Assembly: GCA_024636495.1 (NCBI GenBank)
Contig: JAGXGZ010000060.1
Location: 1 to 59,618, forward strand
DNA length: 59,618 bases
Direction: 5' to 3'
From: Roseobacter sp.
Lineage (GTDB): Bacteria; Pseudomonadota; Alphaproteobacteria; Rhodobacterales; Rhodobacteraceae
Under the pieces are notes generated by a model that saw only the letters and a list, made by a program, of their open reading frames with translations, was not told the origin of the DNA and ran no database searches. Positions 1 to 8,114 of the stretch are shown here, one piece after another. Each line of letters begins with the position of its first letter. Position 1 is the stretch's first letter. Both the position numbers and the translations under genes were made by a program.

Positions 1-2
1 AG

Positions 3-140
3 ACAGGTTCTGAAATGCGGGCTGGGATCGGCAAATGGCTGACCTACTACACCTCAGAGCGACCGCACTCGACCCACGGCATCTTGACCCCTGATGAGGC
101 CTATGTCAGCAAAACAGAACCAATGAGATTAGCAGCCTAA
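3..140 (+). pseudogene. IS3-family transposase (integrase-core) C-terminal end
   Basis: Only the last 45 codons are in the window; the open frame enters from the left edge and stops at 138-140. The residues YYTSERPHSTHG followed by LTPDEAY are the usual C-terminal end of IS3-type OrfB transposases (rve integrase core), just after the third catalytic acid. The element seems to end near position 195, where the sequence reads ..gacca and the reading frame of the neighbouring TIR gene resumes. Whether the element is complete cannot be seen from here. Confidence 0.8.
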
Positions 141-195
141 ATTTAACCCTGATCCATCTTAACAAGGCTGCAAACTGGTCGAAAAACAAGGACCA
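140..195. mobile_element. Right end of IS3-type insertion sequence
   Basis: Non-coding end of the insertion sequence between the transposase stop and the interrupted TIR gene. Read from the minus strand the end starts TGGTCC, fitting the 5'-TG...CA-3' ends of IS3 elements. The boundary is placed at about 195 because TIR-family similarity of the minus-strand frame holds up to the codons at 199-201 and is lost after that. The terminal inverted repeat cannot be confirmed because the left end lies outside the window. Confidence 0.5.
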
Positions 196-369
196 CCTCT
201 GATGGCCCCAGCGGATATCGTTTCTATCTTGGAATATATGAAATGGAAGGCCAGTTTGCATCCTTACCTCGCCCTCTAATCTTTGTCGAAGTTCAGTAAT
301 GCGACCTCCATCGTGGTCGTCATCTGAGCGAACGTAACTTAGAAAGGCCACGGGGTCGTTTTTAGTCAT
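196..369 (-). pseudogene. TIR-domain protein, N-terminal fragment disrupted by IS
   Basis: The minus-strand frame starts at 369 (GGAG ribosome site 9 bases upstream). Its first 57 residues match the start of bacterial TIR-domain proteins: AFLSYVRSDD (beta A strand and box 1), then a charged helix, then IFQDRNDIRWG, the loop typical of TIR proteins of the TIR-effector type. The frame then runs into the insertion sequence and reads on for about 30 unrelated residues. The catalytic Glu of NADase TIR domains would lie beyond the break, so the product cannot be an active TIR enzyme. Such proteins often serve in anti-phage defence, but nothing else of a defence system is visible here. Confidence 0.75.
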
Positions 370-961
370 TTTTTGATGCTCCGTTTGTTGACCATAACTC
401 AGTTAAACACTCCTTCTGTCAACCGCCCAAACAGTTTCTTGGAAGGTCTAAAGCTAACCTAATATAGAGCTTCGAGTATAGAAAACGTTTTGCAGGTCTC
501 TCAATTTGTCAGTCGCAGCGAAGGTCCGGTTTACGCCCGTCGTGTCAGAAATCCGCCCTTGTGTCGGGCAGTCGCCCACGCAGCTATCAACCTCGACCTA
601 GTTGGTCCATGTCGGGCCAGAGACAGTCCCCTGTTATGTTTCAGGTGCGGCGGAACCTTCTTCTTGATCTATACCAAGTCGGTTCCGGTATGTTTGGTTG
701 CTTTCTTACAACTTTCGGCCAGATATTGTAATGTCGGCCGGGAACGGTCTGAGGACTGCGCTCTTTATATCTTTCGCAGCACTGAATGTGGGCCATGCAG
801 CGTCAAACGGGAGCGCACCCCGCCATGAACACCATGGCGCATTCTGTTCGAGCTTTGAGAGATGTCGGTTGCTGTTTCTTGCATTGAATGTAGGCCATGC
901 AGTGGTATGCGCGAGGGCAACGCACCGTGAATACCATGGCGCACTTTCCGGTCCGCGTGCG
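370..961. other. Gene-free accessory stretch with repeats
   Basis: About 590 bases with no convincing gene. The open frames here are Cys/Arg-rich, overlap each other in different frames and resemble no family. The stretch holds an imperfect direct repeat (779-842 and 881-943) and an inverted repeat CGGAACC/GGTTCCG at 651-657 and 681-687. It is most likely decayed accessory DNA. Confidence 0.5.
779..943. repeat. Imperfect direct repeat, two copies of about 63 bp
   Basis: Copy 1 is at about 779-842 and copy 2 at about 881-943. Shared blocks include TGAATGT-GGCCATGCAG near the start and ACCATGGCGCA at the end, with a more variable middle. The copies are about 102 bases apart. They lie in non-coding accessory DNA next to an AAA+ ATPase gene. 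Their role is unknown; an old tandem duplication is the simplest reading. Confidence 0.6.
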
Positions 962-2056
962 TCATTGAAACACCGGCCTCTGCGCCAGCAATTCGACTCG
1001 GTCTAACATGCGGCTGACAGTCCGTAAGCTTGGTCTGTGACCGGCAGCCATTGTCCGCTGAAAAGCGTCTGATGTGGCATCGATGGCTTGGCGCGGGAGG
1101 CTTCGTTTTGCACCCTGCACCTCGATAAAGTTTTGCAGCTGGGATACTGTCAGATCTGGTAGATCGAGCACTATACAGCGACTAAGTAAAGGCGCGGGCA
1201 ATCCTCGCCGACTGTTGGCCGTCATCACCCAGTTCGCCCAAGACATATCGGCACGGATTTGATAGTAGGGGCACTCCCAGGTTTCGGCCGTCATCCGCTC
1301 CAGAAGCGGTAGCAAGGCATCGGTCAGAGTGTGACGGGATCCCTGGGTCGATTGGACATTTCCGGATTTCTCCACCTCGTCGATGATCACGATGGGCCCG
1401 GCGTGCCGTTGGCGCAGTGCGGTCTGCATCAGCTTACCAAGGCTCGCGCTGCCCCAGCCGCGTTGCGCGCCAACCAAGGAGAAGGCTGCTGGCTCACCCG
1501 TGGCATCGATGGACGTGGTGGGCACCTCGAGATGATGCGCAAGGCGGCGGGCCCAGAAGCTCTTGCCGATGCCGGGAGAGCCGACCAGCACCAGCGGATC
1601 AAAGCGTCGGCCGGGCAGCCCTCTACGTGCGGAAGCTCTCAGGCCGTGCCAGACGATTTCCGTCGCCGGGGCCATCCAAGGCATCTCTGCGTGAAGCGCC
1701 GCCGCGATTTCGTCCGCCTCGTGTTCGGTCACGATCCGGGCAACCGGCAGACCACCACGCAACGGCGTCAGCAAAGCCGCATCGCGCTCTGGCAGATGCT
1801 GGGTCCCGGTCGAGGCGTGTAGCCGCTCGAGATACCGCATCGCCCGCCGCCTGATCTTGGCCGTATCGACGTCAGTAATCAGGTCGTAGATGCTCTGTGC
1901 TTTCCCGTCGGCCACCCTGTGGGGTTCACGATGGTTCAGCTCGATGCGGATCTCGCGCAGCTTCTGTGTGAGCCGTTCGGTCAGGTCCAACAGGCGCGGG
2001 ATGTTGTCGATGAATTTGATTGTGCTGAACGGGATCGTGGTGGTCGCACGGGTCAT
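962..2056 (-). CDS. AAA+ ATPase, Lon-like ATPase module
   Basis: A 364-residue AAA+ protein. Walker A is GSPGIGKS (159-166), Walker B IVIIDEVEK (222-230), sensor 1 WVMTANS (276-282), and PLLSR (289-293) is the likely arginine finger. The spacing and the Walker B ending resemble the ATPase module of Lon-type proteins, but there is no protease domain (no Ser-Lys dyad) after it. The N-terminal 130 residues are helical and unassigned. Many accessory regions of Rhodobacterales carry such stand-alone ATPases. The substrate is unknown: unfoldase, remodeller or part of a mobile-element function are all possible. It lies between the TIR/IS remnant and tRNA-Arg, i.e. in the presumed island. Confidence 0.8.
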   Translation of the reverse strand: MTRATTTIPFSTIKFIDNIPRLLDLTERLTQKLREIRIELNHREPHRVADGKAQSIYDLITDVDTAKIRRRAMRYLERLHASTGTQHLPERDAALLTPLRGGLPVARIVTEHEADEIAAALHAEMPWMAPATEIVWHGLRASARRGLPGRRFDPLVLVGSPGIGKSFWARRLAHHLEVPTTSIDATGEPAAFSLVGAQRGWGSASLGKLMQTALRQRHAGPIVIIDEVEKSGNVQSTQGSRHTLTDALLPLLERMTAETWECPYYQIRADMSWANWVMTANSRRGLPAPLLSRCIVLDLPDLTVSQLQNFIEVQGAKRSLPRQAIDATSDAFQRTMAAGHRPSLRTVSRMLDRVELLAQRPVFQ

Positions 2057-2365
2057 GGCTGAGTCCTTTCAATACGTCGGAACACCGCCGCGGGGGTGCT
2101 CTCTGGCCGGCTAGGCCTGAAAGACGAGGGATGAAGGGTTCCGGAACCTTGGTGCCACTCAGTGAAAGGAAATCGATCTCGCTGTCAAATCGGCGCAAAA
2201 TAGACCGGTACAGGCAAAGTCTCCGATCGGCTGAAGTAAGGCTCAAATACCTGAAATTAAAATATAAAATCAGATTCTTGTGGCTTTTTGGGCCTCGTCT
2301 TGCGCACGCTATTGCTTGCTTTTGCGCAGACATTGGCTTTTTTTGGCAAATATTCGACAATAAAA
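2057..2365. other. Intergenic stretch between AAA+ gene and tRNA-Arg
   Basis: About 310 bases, AT-rich in its right half and without a credible gene. It should hold the promoter of the AAA+ ATPase on the minus strand. The only structure seen is a perfect 12-bp palindrome at 2137-2148. No copy of the tRNA-Arg 3' end was found here, so no second attachment site is visible. Confidence 0.5.
2137..2148. promoter_or_regulatory. 12-bp perfect palindrome GGTTCCGGAACC
   Basis: Perfect palindrome about 80 bases upstream of the AAA+ ATPase start (2056, minus strand). The position would fit an operator for that gene, but it could also be chance. It contains GGAAC, the -35 half of EcfG promoters, but no GTT motif follows at the right distance on either strand. 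Confidence 0.3.
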
Positions 2366-2442
2366 TGGCGGCCCCGGAAGGAATCGAACCCTCAACCTCG
2401 GACTTAGAAGGTCCTTGCTCTATCCAGTTGAGCTACGGAGCC
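2366..2442 (-). tRNA. tRNA-Arg (anticodon TCT)
   Basis: The 77-nt minus-strand sequence folds as a cloverleaf: acceptor GGCTCCG pairs with CGGGGCC (one G-T), the anticodon loop is CTTCTAA with anticodon TCT (reads AGA), and the T arm has GGTTCGATTCC. The 3' CCA is encoded (plus-strand TGG at 2366-2368). The 3' end faces the accessory region to the left. Arg tRNA 3' ends are common integration sites of islands, but no integrase is seen on this side within the window. Confidence 0.95.
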
Positions 2443-2610
2443 GCATGAGATCAGCACGTCAGGCTGTTCGTGTTGTCTAGTATGACTACCCTATGATTTC
2501 AAATCCAAATATCAGGTGAAGCAGAAGTTGAGTTTGCGCGGATTAAATTTTATCCCTTTAGCGCCCCGTGCTTTGCCGCTCTGGTTTTAAATGCGCAGCA
2601 GAATCAATCA

Positions 2611-3075
2611 CTATTGGCGTTCAATCCGAAAGGTATAGCTGCCGCTTTGATGCGCGGTTTTTGGGGGTCCTATGCTAATTTCACAGGTATTTTCGCAATC
2701 GGACAGGCATTGCTGCCAAAACGCCATACCGCCCGGCGATTTAATCGCGACACCCAGCGTCCAATCCCCACCAAGTGCGTTGAAAATCAAATGCGCAGCT
2801 TGCGTTCCTATCCCTTTATGGCGGTATTCTGGCTTGATCATGAATTCGGTCAACTCATGTGTTCCGTCGGGATGATTCCATACCAGCGCAAAGCCGATGG
2901 GTTGGCCGTCACCGTTGATTAAATAGGGATGCCGACCCTTTTCGATCCAATAGCGATCCAAAGAAGACGGGTAGTAGGACGGGCCTTGTGGCAGCAGTTC
3001 TGCGAAATAAGCCTTGGCCATCTGATCAAGAAGGGTCCGGTTAGCTTCGGGCAGGGGAGTGATCGAGATTTTCAC
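2611..3075 (-). CDS. GNAT-family N-acetyltransferase
   Basis: A 154-residue protein with the GNAT acetyl-CoA site: the motif A loop is RHKGIG (85-90), preceded by strand ELTEFMIKPEY. It would transfer an acyl group from acyl-CoA to an amine; the substrate is not predictable from sequence. Its ATG overlaps the stop of the ABC ATPase gene (3072-3075), so it is probably the last gene of the transporter operon. This links it to handling of the imported compound, with the deacetylase-family gene at 6550 as a possible counterpart. That link is inference. Confidence 0.85.
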   Translation of the reverse strand: MKISITPLPEANRTLLDQMAKAYFAELLPQGPSYYPSSLDRYWIEKGRHPYLINGDGQPIGFALVWNHPDGTHELTEFMIKPEYRHKGIGTQAAHLIFNALGGDWTLGVAIKSPGGMAFWQQCLSDCENTCEISIGPPKTAHQSGSYTFRIERQ

Positions 3076-4673
3076 GGGGCAGTGCCCCCCAGATCAGGCA
3101 GCACCGGTGCTGCGGCCAGCAGTGATTGTGTATAGGGATGGCGCGGGTTCTCAAACACGGTTTCGGTATCCCCTTGTTCCACGATCTTTCCCGATTTCAT
3201 CACCAGAACACGGTCTGTGATGGTGCGCACAACAGACAAGTCATGCGAGATAAACAGATATGTCAGATCATAACTTTCACAAAGCCCTGCGAGCAAATCA
3301 AGGATCTGCGCCCGCACGGACACATCCAGCGCGCTGACCGCTTCGTCGAACAAGATCAGGTCAGGGCGAATGATCAGCGCGCGGGCGATGGCGATGCGCT
3401 GCCGCTGACCGCCCGAGAACTCGTGAATGTATTTTCGCGAATCCTCTGGCGTAAGGCCCACAGCGATCAACGCTTCGGCAATTGCGTCACTGCGGGCGGC
3501 CCCCTTTGGCGGGTCCGACAGCAAGTGAAAAGGTTCGGTGATCAAACGGTCAACGCGGTGTCGCGGGTTGAAGCTGCCAAAAGGATCCTGAAACACCACC
3601 TGCATTTTGCGGCGCACGGCAAGGTTGGGTTTTGCCCCTGTGAACACAGGTTCACCATCCAGTGTGATCGACCCTTCCTGAACGTCCTCCAACCCCAAAA
3701 CTGCCCTTGTCAGGGTCGATTTTCCGCATCCGGATTCACCGACCAGTCCCAGTCGCTCGCCGCGCTGGATCGTGAATGAGACCTCGTTCACGGCCCTGAA
3801 CAGCCCCGGTTTACCGAACACTGTCTTGCGCGCCAGCCGGTAGTCGCGGCTGACATTGCGCACTTCAAGTAACGGTTTCGGGGCGGGGGCCGGGGGCAAT
3901 GTAACCTTGTGACCCGATGCTGCAAACAGCATCCGAGTATAGGGGTGGCGCATGTTGCGCAGCAACGCTTGGGTCTCTCCCTGCTCGACGATTTCTCCAC
4001 TTCGCATGACGATGATGCGATCGGCCATATCGGCAACAACGGCCAGATCATGGGTGATCATCAGCAGACCCATATTATCGGTCTTTGCTAGGTCTTTCAG
4101 CAACGCAAGAATTTGTGCCTGCGTCGTCACGTCCAACGCTGTGGTCGGTTCATCTGCGATCAGCAAACGGGGCCGCAGGGCGATTGCCATCGCAATGACA
4201 ACCCGTTGGCGCTGCCCGCCGGACAGCTCGTGGGGGTACCGCGACAGGGGGAATTCATCTTGCGGCAGGCCGACGCGTTTCAGCGTTTCAGCGGCCTGCG
4301 CCAATGCTGCTGCACGTGAGACAGACCGATCATGTACGCGGATTGTTTCGGCCACTTGCGTACCAATCGACTGCACCGGATTAAGCGCGGTCATCGGTTC
4401 TTGAAACACCATGCCTATGTCATTGCCGCGGATGGCACAAAGATCACGCTCGGATAGTTTAAGCAGGTCCTGATCTCCCAACATGATCTGACCTTTTACA
4501 TGCGCCCCTTTGGGCAGCAGTTGCATAGCCGCCAATGCCGTCATGGATTTGCCCGACCCGCTTTCACCCGTCACTGCAACGATTTCTGCCGGGTTCACGG
4601 ACAAGGTTACGTCATGAAGAATCTTGAAGCTGTGGATGGCCAGAGACAGATTTGTGATGTTCAGCAATGTCAT
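3072..4673 (-). CDS. Peptide/opine-type ABC transporter, fused double ATPase
   Basis: A 533-residue protein with two complete ABC ATPase domains in tandem, like a DppD-DppF fusion (GsiA/YejF type). Domain 1 has GESGSGKS (36-43), LSGGQRQR and DEPTTALDV; domain 2 has GESGCGKS, FSGGQRQR and DEAVSALDV, followed by the oligopeptide-transporter C-terminal segment. The ATG at 4673 was chosen because it overlaps the permease stop (ATGA), and because the open frame further upstream (to 5021) only mirrors the permease gene. It energises uptake through the two permeases encoded immediately before it. The substrate is likely a short peptide or peptide-like compound. Confidence 0.92.
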   Translation of the reverse strand: MTLLNITNLSLAIHSFKILHDVTLSVNPAEIVAVTGESGSGKSMTALAAMQLLPKGAHVKGQIMLGDQDLLKLSERDLCAIRGNDIGMVFQEPMTALNPVQSIGTQVAETIRVHDRSVSRAAALAQAAETLKRVGLPQDEFPLSRYPHELSGGQRQRVVIAMAIALRPRLLIADEPTTALDVTTQAQILALLKDLAKTDNMGLLMITHDLAVVADMADRIIVMRSGEIVEQGETQALLRNMRHPYTRMLFAASGHKVTLPPAPAPKPLLEVRNVSRDYRLARKTVFGKPGLFRAVNEVSFTIQRGERLGLVGESGCGKSTLTRAVLGLEDVQEGSITLDGEPVFTGAKPNLAVRRKMQVVFQDPFGSFNPRHRVDRLITEPFHLLSDPPKGAARSDAIAEALIAVGLTPEDSRKYIHEFSGGQRQRIAIARALIIRPDLILFDEAVSALDVSVRAQILDLLAGLCESYDLTYLFISHDLSVVRTITDRVLVMKSGKIVEQGDTETVFENPRHPYTQSLLAAAPVLPDLGGTAP

Positions 4674-5485
4674 GTGCGCGAAACCCGAAGCCGTGGGTCC
4701 AGATAATCGCGCAATCCGTCGCCCATCAGGTTTAGCCCCAGCACAGTCAGAATGATCGCAAACCCCGGAATCAACGCCATATGCGGTGCGATTGATACAA
4801 GTGTTTGCGCATCTGCCAGCATGCGCCCCCAAGACGGTGTAGGGGGCTGCGCACCAAGCCCGACATAAGACAGGCCTGCCTCGGCCAAGATACCCAAACT
4901 GAACTGAATGGTGCCTTGAACGATCAACAGGTTGGTAACGTTGGGCAATATATGCTCGGTAGAAATGCGCATGGCAGATTTTCCAGCGACACGCGCGGCC
5001 AGGATAAACTCGCGCTCCCACAGGCTAATCGCGGCACCGCGGGTGATGCGGGCAAAAACAGGGATGTTGAAAATACCGATAGCGATAATGGCGTTGATGG
5101 CGCTTGCCCCGAAGATGGCGGTGATCAGGATCGCGATTACCAGCGACGGAAAGGCAAAAACCAGATCATTGCCGCGCATGATGATTTCATCCACCAGCGA
5201 CCCACGCCGCGCCGCTGCCCAAAGGCCAAGGGGGATGCCAATTCCCATGCCGATCCCCACGGCCACCAGTGCGACGGCGATTGATGTGCGCGCACCTACC
5301 ATGATCATGCTTAAGATATCACGCCCGAAATGGTCGGTTCCCAGCAGATGCTCTCCCCCGATGCCTTGCAGCTTGTTGGGGATGTCCATCGTTGTGTGGT
5401 CAAATGGTGTCCAGATAAACGATATCAACGCGGCCATGATGAAAAAGCCGGTCAGCGCGCCGCCAAGGATCAGGTTCCGGTTCAT
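4670..5485 (-). CDS. ABC transporter permease, DppC/OppC type
   Basis: A 271-residue inner-membrane permease. It starts with one membrane segment, then the periplasmic stretch LLGTDHFGRDILSMIMVGAR that is hallmark DppC/OppC, then the five-segment BPD_transp_1 core including the cytoplasmic coupling loop region around EFILAARVAGKSAMRI. Start and stop both overlap the neighbours by four bases (ATGA), so translation of the permease-permease-ATPase series is coupled. It pairs with the DppB-type permease to form the channel. Confidence 0.92.
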   Translation of the reverse strand: MNRNLILGGALTGFFIMAALISFIWTPFDHTTMDIPNKLQGIGGEHLLGTDHFGRDILSMIMVGARTSIAVALVAVGIGMGIGIPLGLWAAARRGSLVDEIIMRGNDLVFAFPSLVIAILITAIFGASAINAIIAIGIFNIPVFARITRGAAISLWEREFILAARVAGKSAMRISTEHILPNVTNLLIVQGTIQFSLGILAEAGLSYVGLGAQPPTPSWGRMLADAQTLVSIAPHMALIPGFAIILTVLGLNLMGDGLRDYLDPRLRVSRT

Positions 5486-6429
5486 GAGCGTGACCTTAGC
5501 CGGGGGTCTACAGCGGCATAGGTCAGATCGACCAGAAAGTTTACAACGATCACCGAAAAGACCAGCAACATCACAACAGATTCCACCACGATCAGATCGC
5601 GGGCAGAGATCGACTGGAACACCAATCGCCCCAGTCCGGGCAGGTAAAACACCTGTTCAATAATGATTGAACCGGCCAAAAGAAACGAAAACTGTAAACC
5701 GATGATTGTCAGCACAGGGATCAATGCATTGCGCAAGCCGTGCCGCCAAAGCGCCTGCCGTGCGGTCAATCCCTTGGCGCGGGCAGTGCGCATGTAATCC
5801 TCGCCCATCACATCCAAAAGCGACGACCGCATGACGCGCGCCAAAATCGCGGCCTGTGGCAGCGCCAAAGCGATCGCAGGCAAGGTCAGCCCATGCAAAC
5901 CGGCCCAAAAACCCTTGTCCCAACCCACAAACCCTCCGGCGGCGAACCAGCGCAAGTTGATCGAGAAAACCAGTACCAGCATCATGGCAAACCAAAAGTT
6001 TGGAACGGCGACACCCAGCTGCGTGGCCCCCATCACACCCATATCGCCCGCACCACCGCGCCGTGACGCGGCATATATCCCCGCAGGAAACGCAATCAGC
6101 GTCGACAGGGTTAGCGCATAAAGCGCCAATGGCAGCGACACCCACATCCGGGCGGCAATCATATCCACAACGGGTGTGCGATAGGTGTAAGACGTGCCAA
6201 AATCGCCGGTCAACAGGCCGCCAACCCACGTCAGATAACGCTCAGGCTTCGATACATCCAGGCCAAGTTCGGTTCGCAAAGCGGTCAGAGTTTCGGGCTG
6301 GGCGTTCATGCCCAGCATGAACGAGGCCGGATCACCGGGGGCGACTTCGATCACGGTAAAAATCACCAGCGATGCCACTGCAAGGCTGATGCAAAGTGAA
6401 AGCAATCGTTTGACTGTGTAACGCAACAT
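5482..6429 (-). CDS. ABC transporter permease, DppB/OppB type
   Basis: A 315-residue permease with the DppB/OppB layout: N-terminal membrane segment, large periplasmic loop with GLDVSKPERYLTWVGGLLTG, then the conserved core with the coupling helix segment YMRTARAKGL. It is the first gene of the leftward permease-permease-ATPase-GNAT operon. The binding protein is not in this operon but lies at 8115-9593 on the same strand, separated by two oppositely oriented genes. Confidence 0.92.
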   Translation of the reverse strand: MLRYTVKRLLSLCISLAVASLVIFTVIEVAPGDPASFMLGMNAQPETLTALRTELGLDVSKPERYLTWVGGLLTGDFGTSYTYRTPVVDMIAARMWVSLPLALYALTLSTLIAFPAGIYAASRRGGAGDMGVMGATQLGVAVPNFWFAMMLVLVFSINLRWFAAGGFVGWDKGFWAGLHGLTLPAIALALPQAAILARVMRSSLLDVMGEDYMRTARAKGLTARQALWRHGLRNALIPVLTIIGLQFSFLLAGSIIIEQVFYLPGLGRLVFQSISARDLIVVESVVMLLVFSVIVVNFLVDLTYAAVDPRLRSRS

Positions 6430-6549
6430 GGCCGCAACCTAGGCGCGGATGGAACATGCGTCTAGCATAGAAACCATCCCGCTCATGCTAACAGCGTTTT
6501 GTGTGACGCAGGGGTCGTTATCCCACCGTCATGCGTTAGGTATCGGTGC

Positions 6550-7659
6550 ATGGAAAGACCACAGTTCATCGGCCACGAAATATTCCGAGGCTCCAGTTAT
6601 GGCCGTTGGCATCCGCTGCGTGTGCCGCGTGTGTCGACGGTTATTGATTTATCGCGTGCTTTGGGTTGGTTGCCGCCTTCGCAGTTTATCACTTCTCCCA
6701 GGGCGAAACCCAAGGCGTTGACTGGCTGGCATACGCCCGACTATGTCGCCGCCTTGCAGCGCGTCGAGGCAGAGCAGCGCGCAACCGAAAACGATCTGCA
6801 TCGCCACGACATCGGAAGCGTCACAAACCCGGTGTTCCCCGAAATTTTCCGCAGGCCTGCCACAGCGGCAGGTGGTTCGATCCTTGCGGGCGAACTGCTG
6901 CGCGATGGTGGCGTCATCTATAATCCGGCGGGGGGCACGCATCACGGGATGCCTGATCGCGCCAACGGGTTTTGCTATCTGAACGATCCGGTTCTCGCGA
7001 TGAAGTCGTTGCGCCATCACGGTGTCCGGCGCATCGCGTATATCGACATCGACGCGCATCACCCTGACGGGGTCGAGGTAGGCTTTGGCGGGGACCCCGA
7101 TTGTCTGATGATCTCGGTCCACGAAGACAGGCTTTGGCCACGCACCGGCCCGATTGAAAACGATGCGGGCGGCAATGCCTATAACCTGCCGGTGCCGCGC
7201 GGGCTGAACGATACAGAGATGGCTCATATCCGCGACCATCTGATCTTGCCTAAGGTGCAGGCGTTCAAACCTGACGCGATTGTCCTGCTTTGTGGTGCCG
7301 ACGCGGTAGAGGAAGACCCGCTGTCGCATCTTGCCCTATCCAACAATGCGCATTGGGCCGTACTGCGTGGCTTGATGGGCATGGCCTCGCGATTGCTGGT
7401 ACTCGGTGGGGGCGGCTACAACCCTTGGTCTGTGGGCCGCTTGTGGGCCGGGGTGTGGGGCACATTGAACGGATACGACCTGCCTGAACGCTTGCCGCCC
7501 GAGGCAGAAACCGTTCTGCGCGGGCTACGGTTTGACGGCAACCGCCGCGGAAAAAACCCGCCAGAGCATTGGTTCACAACCCTGCGCGATACGCCGCGGG
7601 AAGGGCAGATAAGCGGTGAAGTCAAACAGGCCGTACAAACGCTGATGTCGCGGAATTAA
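6550..7659 (+). CDS. Histone deacetylase-family amidohydrolase (AcuC/acetylpolyamine type)
   Basis: A 369-residue protein of the arginase/deacetylase fold. The active site is intact: GGTHHG carries the His-His dyad, DIDAHHPDGV gives the first two zinc ligands (Asp-x-His), LLCGADAVEEDPL the third (Asp), and GGGGYNP the transition-state Tyr. Bacterial members remove acetyl groups from polyamines, acetoin-pathway proteins or other N-acetyl compounds. The ATG at 6550 fits the family N-terminus; the frame is open 17 codons further upstream. It sits inside the transporter locus, divergent from the permeases, and is followed by a small gene. A role in deacetylating the imported compound is plausible but inferred. 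Confidence 0.85.
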   Translation: MERPQFIGHEIFRGSSYGRWHPLRVPRVSTVIDLSRALGWLPPSQFITSPRAKPKALTGWHTPDYVAALQRVEAEQRATENDLHRHDIGSVTNPVFPEIFRRPATAAGGSILAGELLRDGGVIYNPAGGTHHGMPDRANGFCYLNDPVLAMKSLRHHGVRRIAYIDIDAHHPDGVEVGFGGDPDCLMISVHEDRLWPRTGPIENDAGGNAYNLPVPRGLNDTEMAHIRDHLILPKVQAFKPDAIVLLCGADAVEEDPLSHLALSNNAHWAVLRGLMGMASRLLVLGGGGYNPWSVGRLWAGVWGTLNGYDLPERLPPEAETVLRGLRFDGNRRGKNPPEHWFTTLRDTPREGQISGEVKQAVQTLMSRN

Positions 7660-7754
7660 CGGGCGTAACATTGCGGCACGATCTTGCGGTCAGCCATCGA
7701 CAACCGAACAAAGTCTGACCATATCATTGCACAGTTTAGCCCAAGGAGGCCACA

Positions 7755-8036
7755 ATGTCCGAGTCACCTGAAAACAGTCCCAAAGTGCATTATATCTGCC
7801 AGACATATGTCGAGACGAAAGCGTCGCGGGGCGGGCAGGCTGGCCTTAGAATCGAGAAGCAATTTCAATATACATCGGCTGCACAGGCGCAAGAGAGGGC
7901 AGAACGCGAAAGCCGATCTGACGCTTGCGCAGGGGCCGACGCGTATATGGTGATCGAAGATCCAAGTTCCGGCGAAGTTGGCGAACCGACTTTCCTTGTC
8001 AGACTTGGCAACGTTCCCGAGATGGACACATTCTAG
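7755..8036 (+). CDS. Small conserved-looking protein of unknown function
   Basis: A 93-residue soluble protein with a strong ribosome site (AAGGAGG, 7 bases before the ATG), which makes it credible as a gene. It has no signal peptide or membrane segment. The middle is rich in Ala, Arg, Glu and Gln (QAQERAERES), followed by MVIEDPSSGEVGEPTFLVRLG. I do not recognise the family. It follows the deacetylase-family gene by 95 bases and may be expressed on its own. Confidence 0.7.
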   Translation: MSESPENSPKVHYICQTYVETKASRGGQAGLRIEKQFQYTSAAQAQERAERESRSDACAGADAYMVIEDPSSGEVGEPTFLVRLGNVPEMDTF

Positions 8037-8064
8037 GGCTGCCGCCGTACGACCGAAATAAAAA

Positions 8065-8087
8065 GCGCCCCCGCATAGCGGAGGCGC
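8065..8087 (-). terminator. Rho-independent terminator of the binding-protein gene
   Basis: A 10-bp stem with one mismatch (GCGCCCCCGC/GCGGAGGCGC) and a 3-nt loop. Read on the minus strand it is followed by TTTTTATTT, so it ends the transcript of the substrate-binding protein. It may also slow the convergent small gene on the plus strand. Confidence 0.75.
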
Positions 8088-8114
8088 ATTGATTTCGCAA
8101 AAATGGCTTTGGCT

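Noticed and set aside
490..1006. Two overlapping plus-strand open frames
   Set aside because: Cys/Arg-rich, no family resemblance, no ribosome site, and they overlap one another in different frames within repeat-bearing DNA.
4674..5021. N-terminal extension of the double ATPase
   Set aside because: The extra 116 codons run antiparallel in composition to the permease gene read in another frame; the ATG at 4673 overlaps the permease stop as in the rest of the operon.
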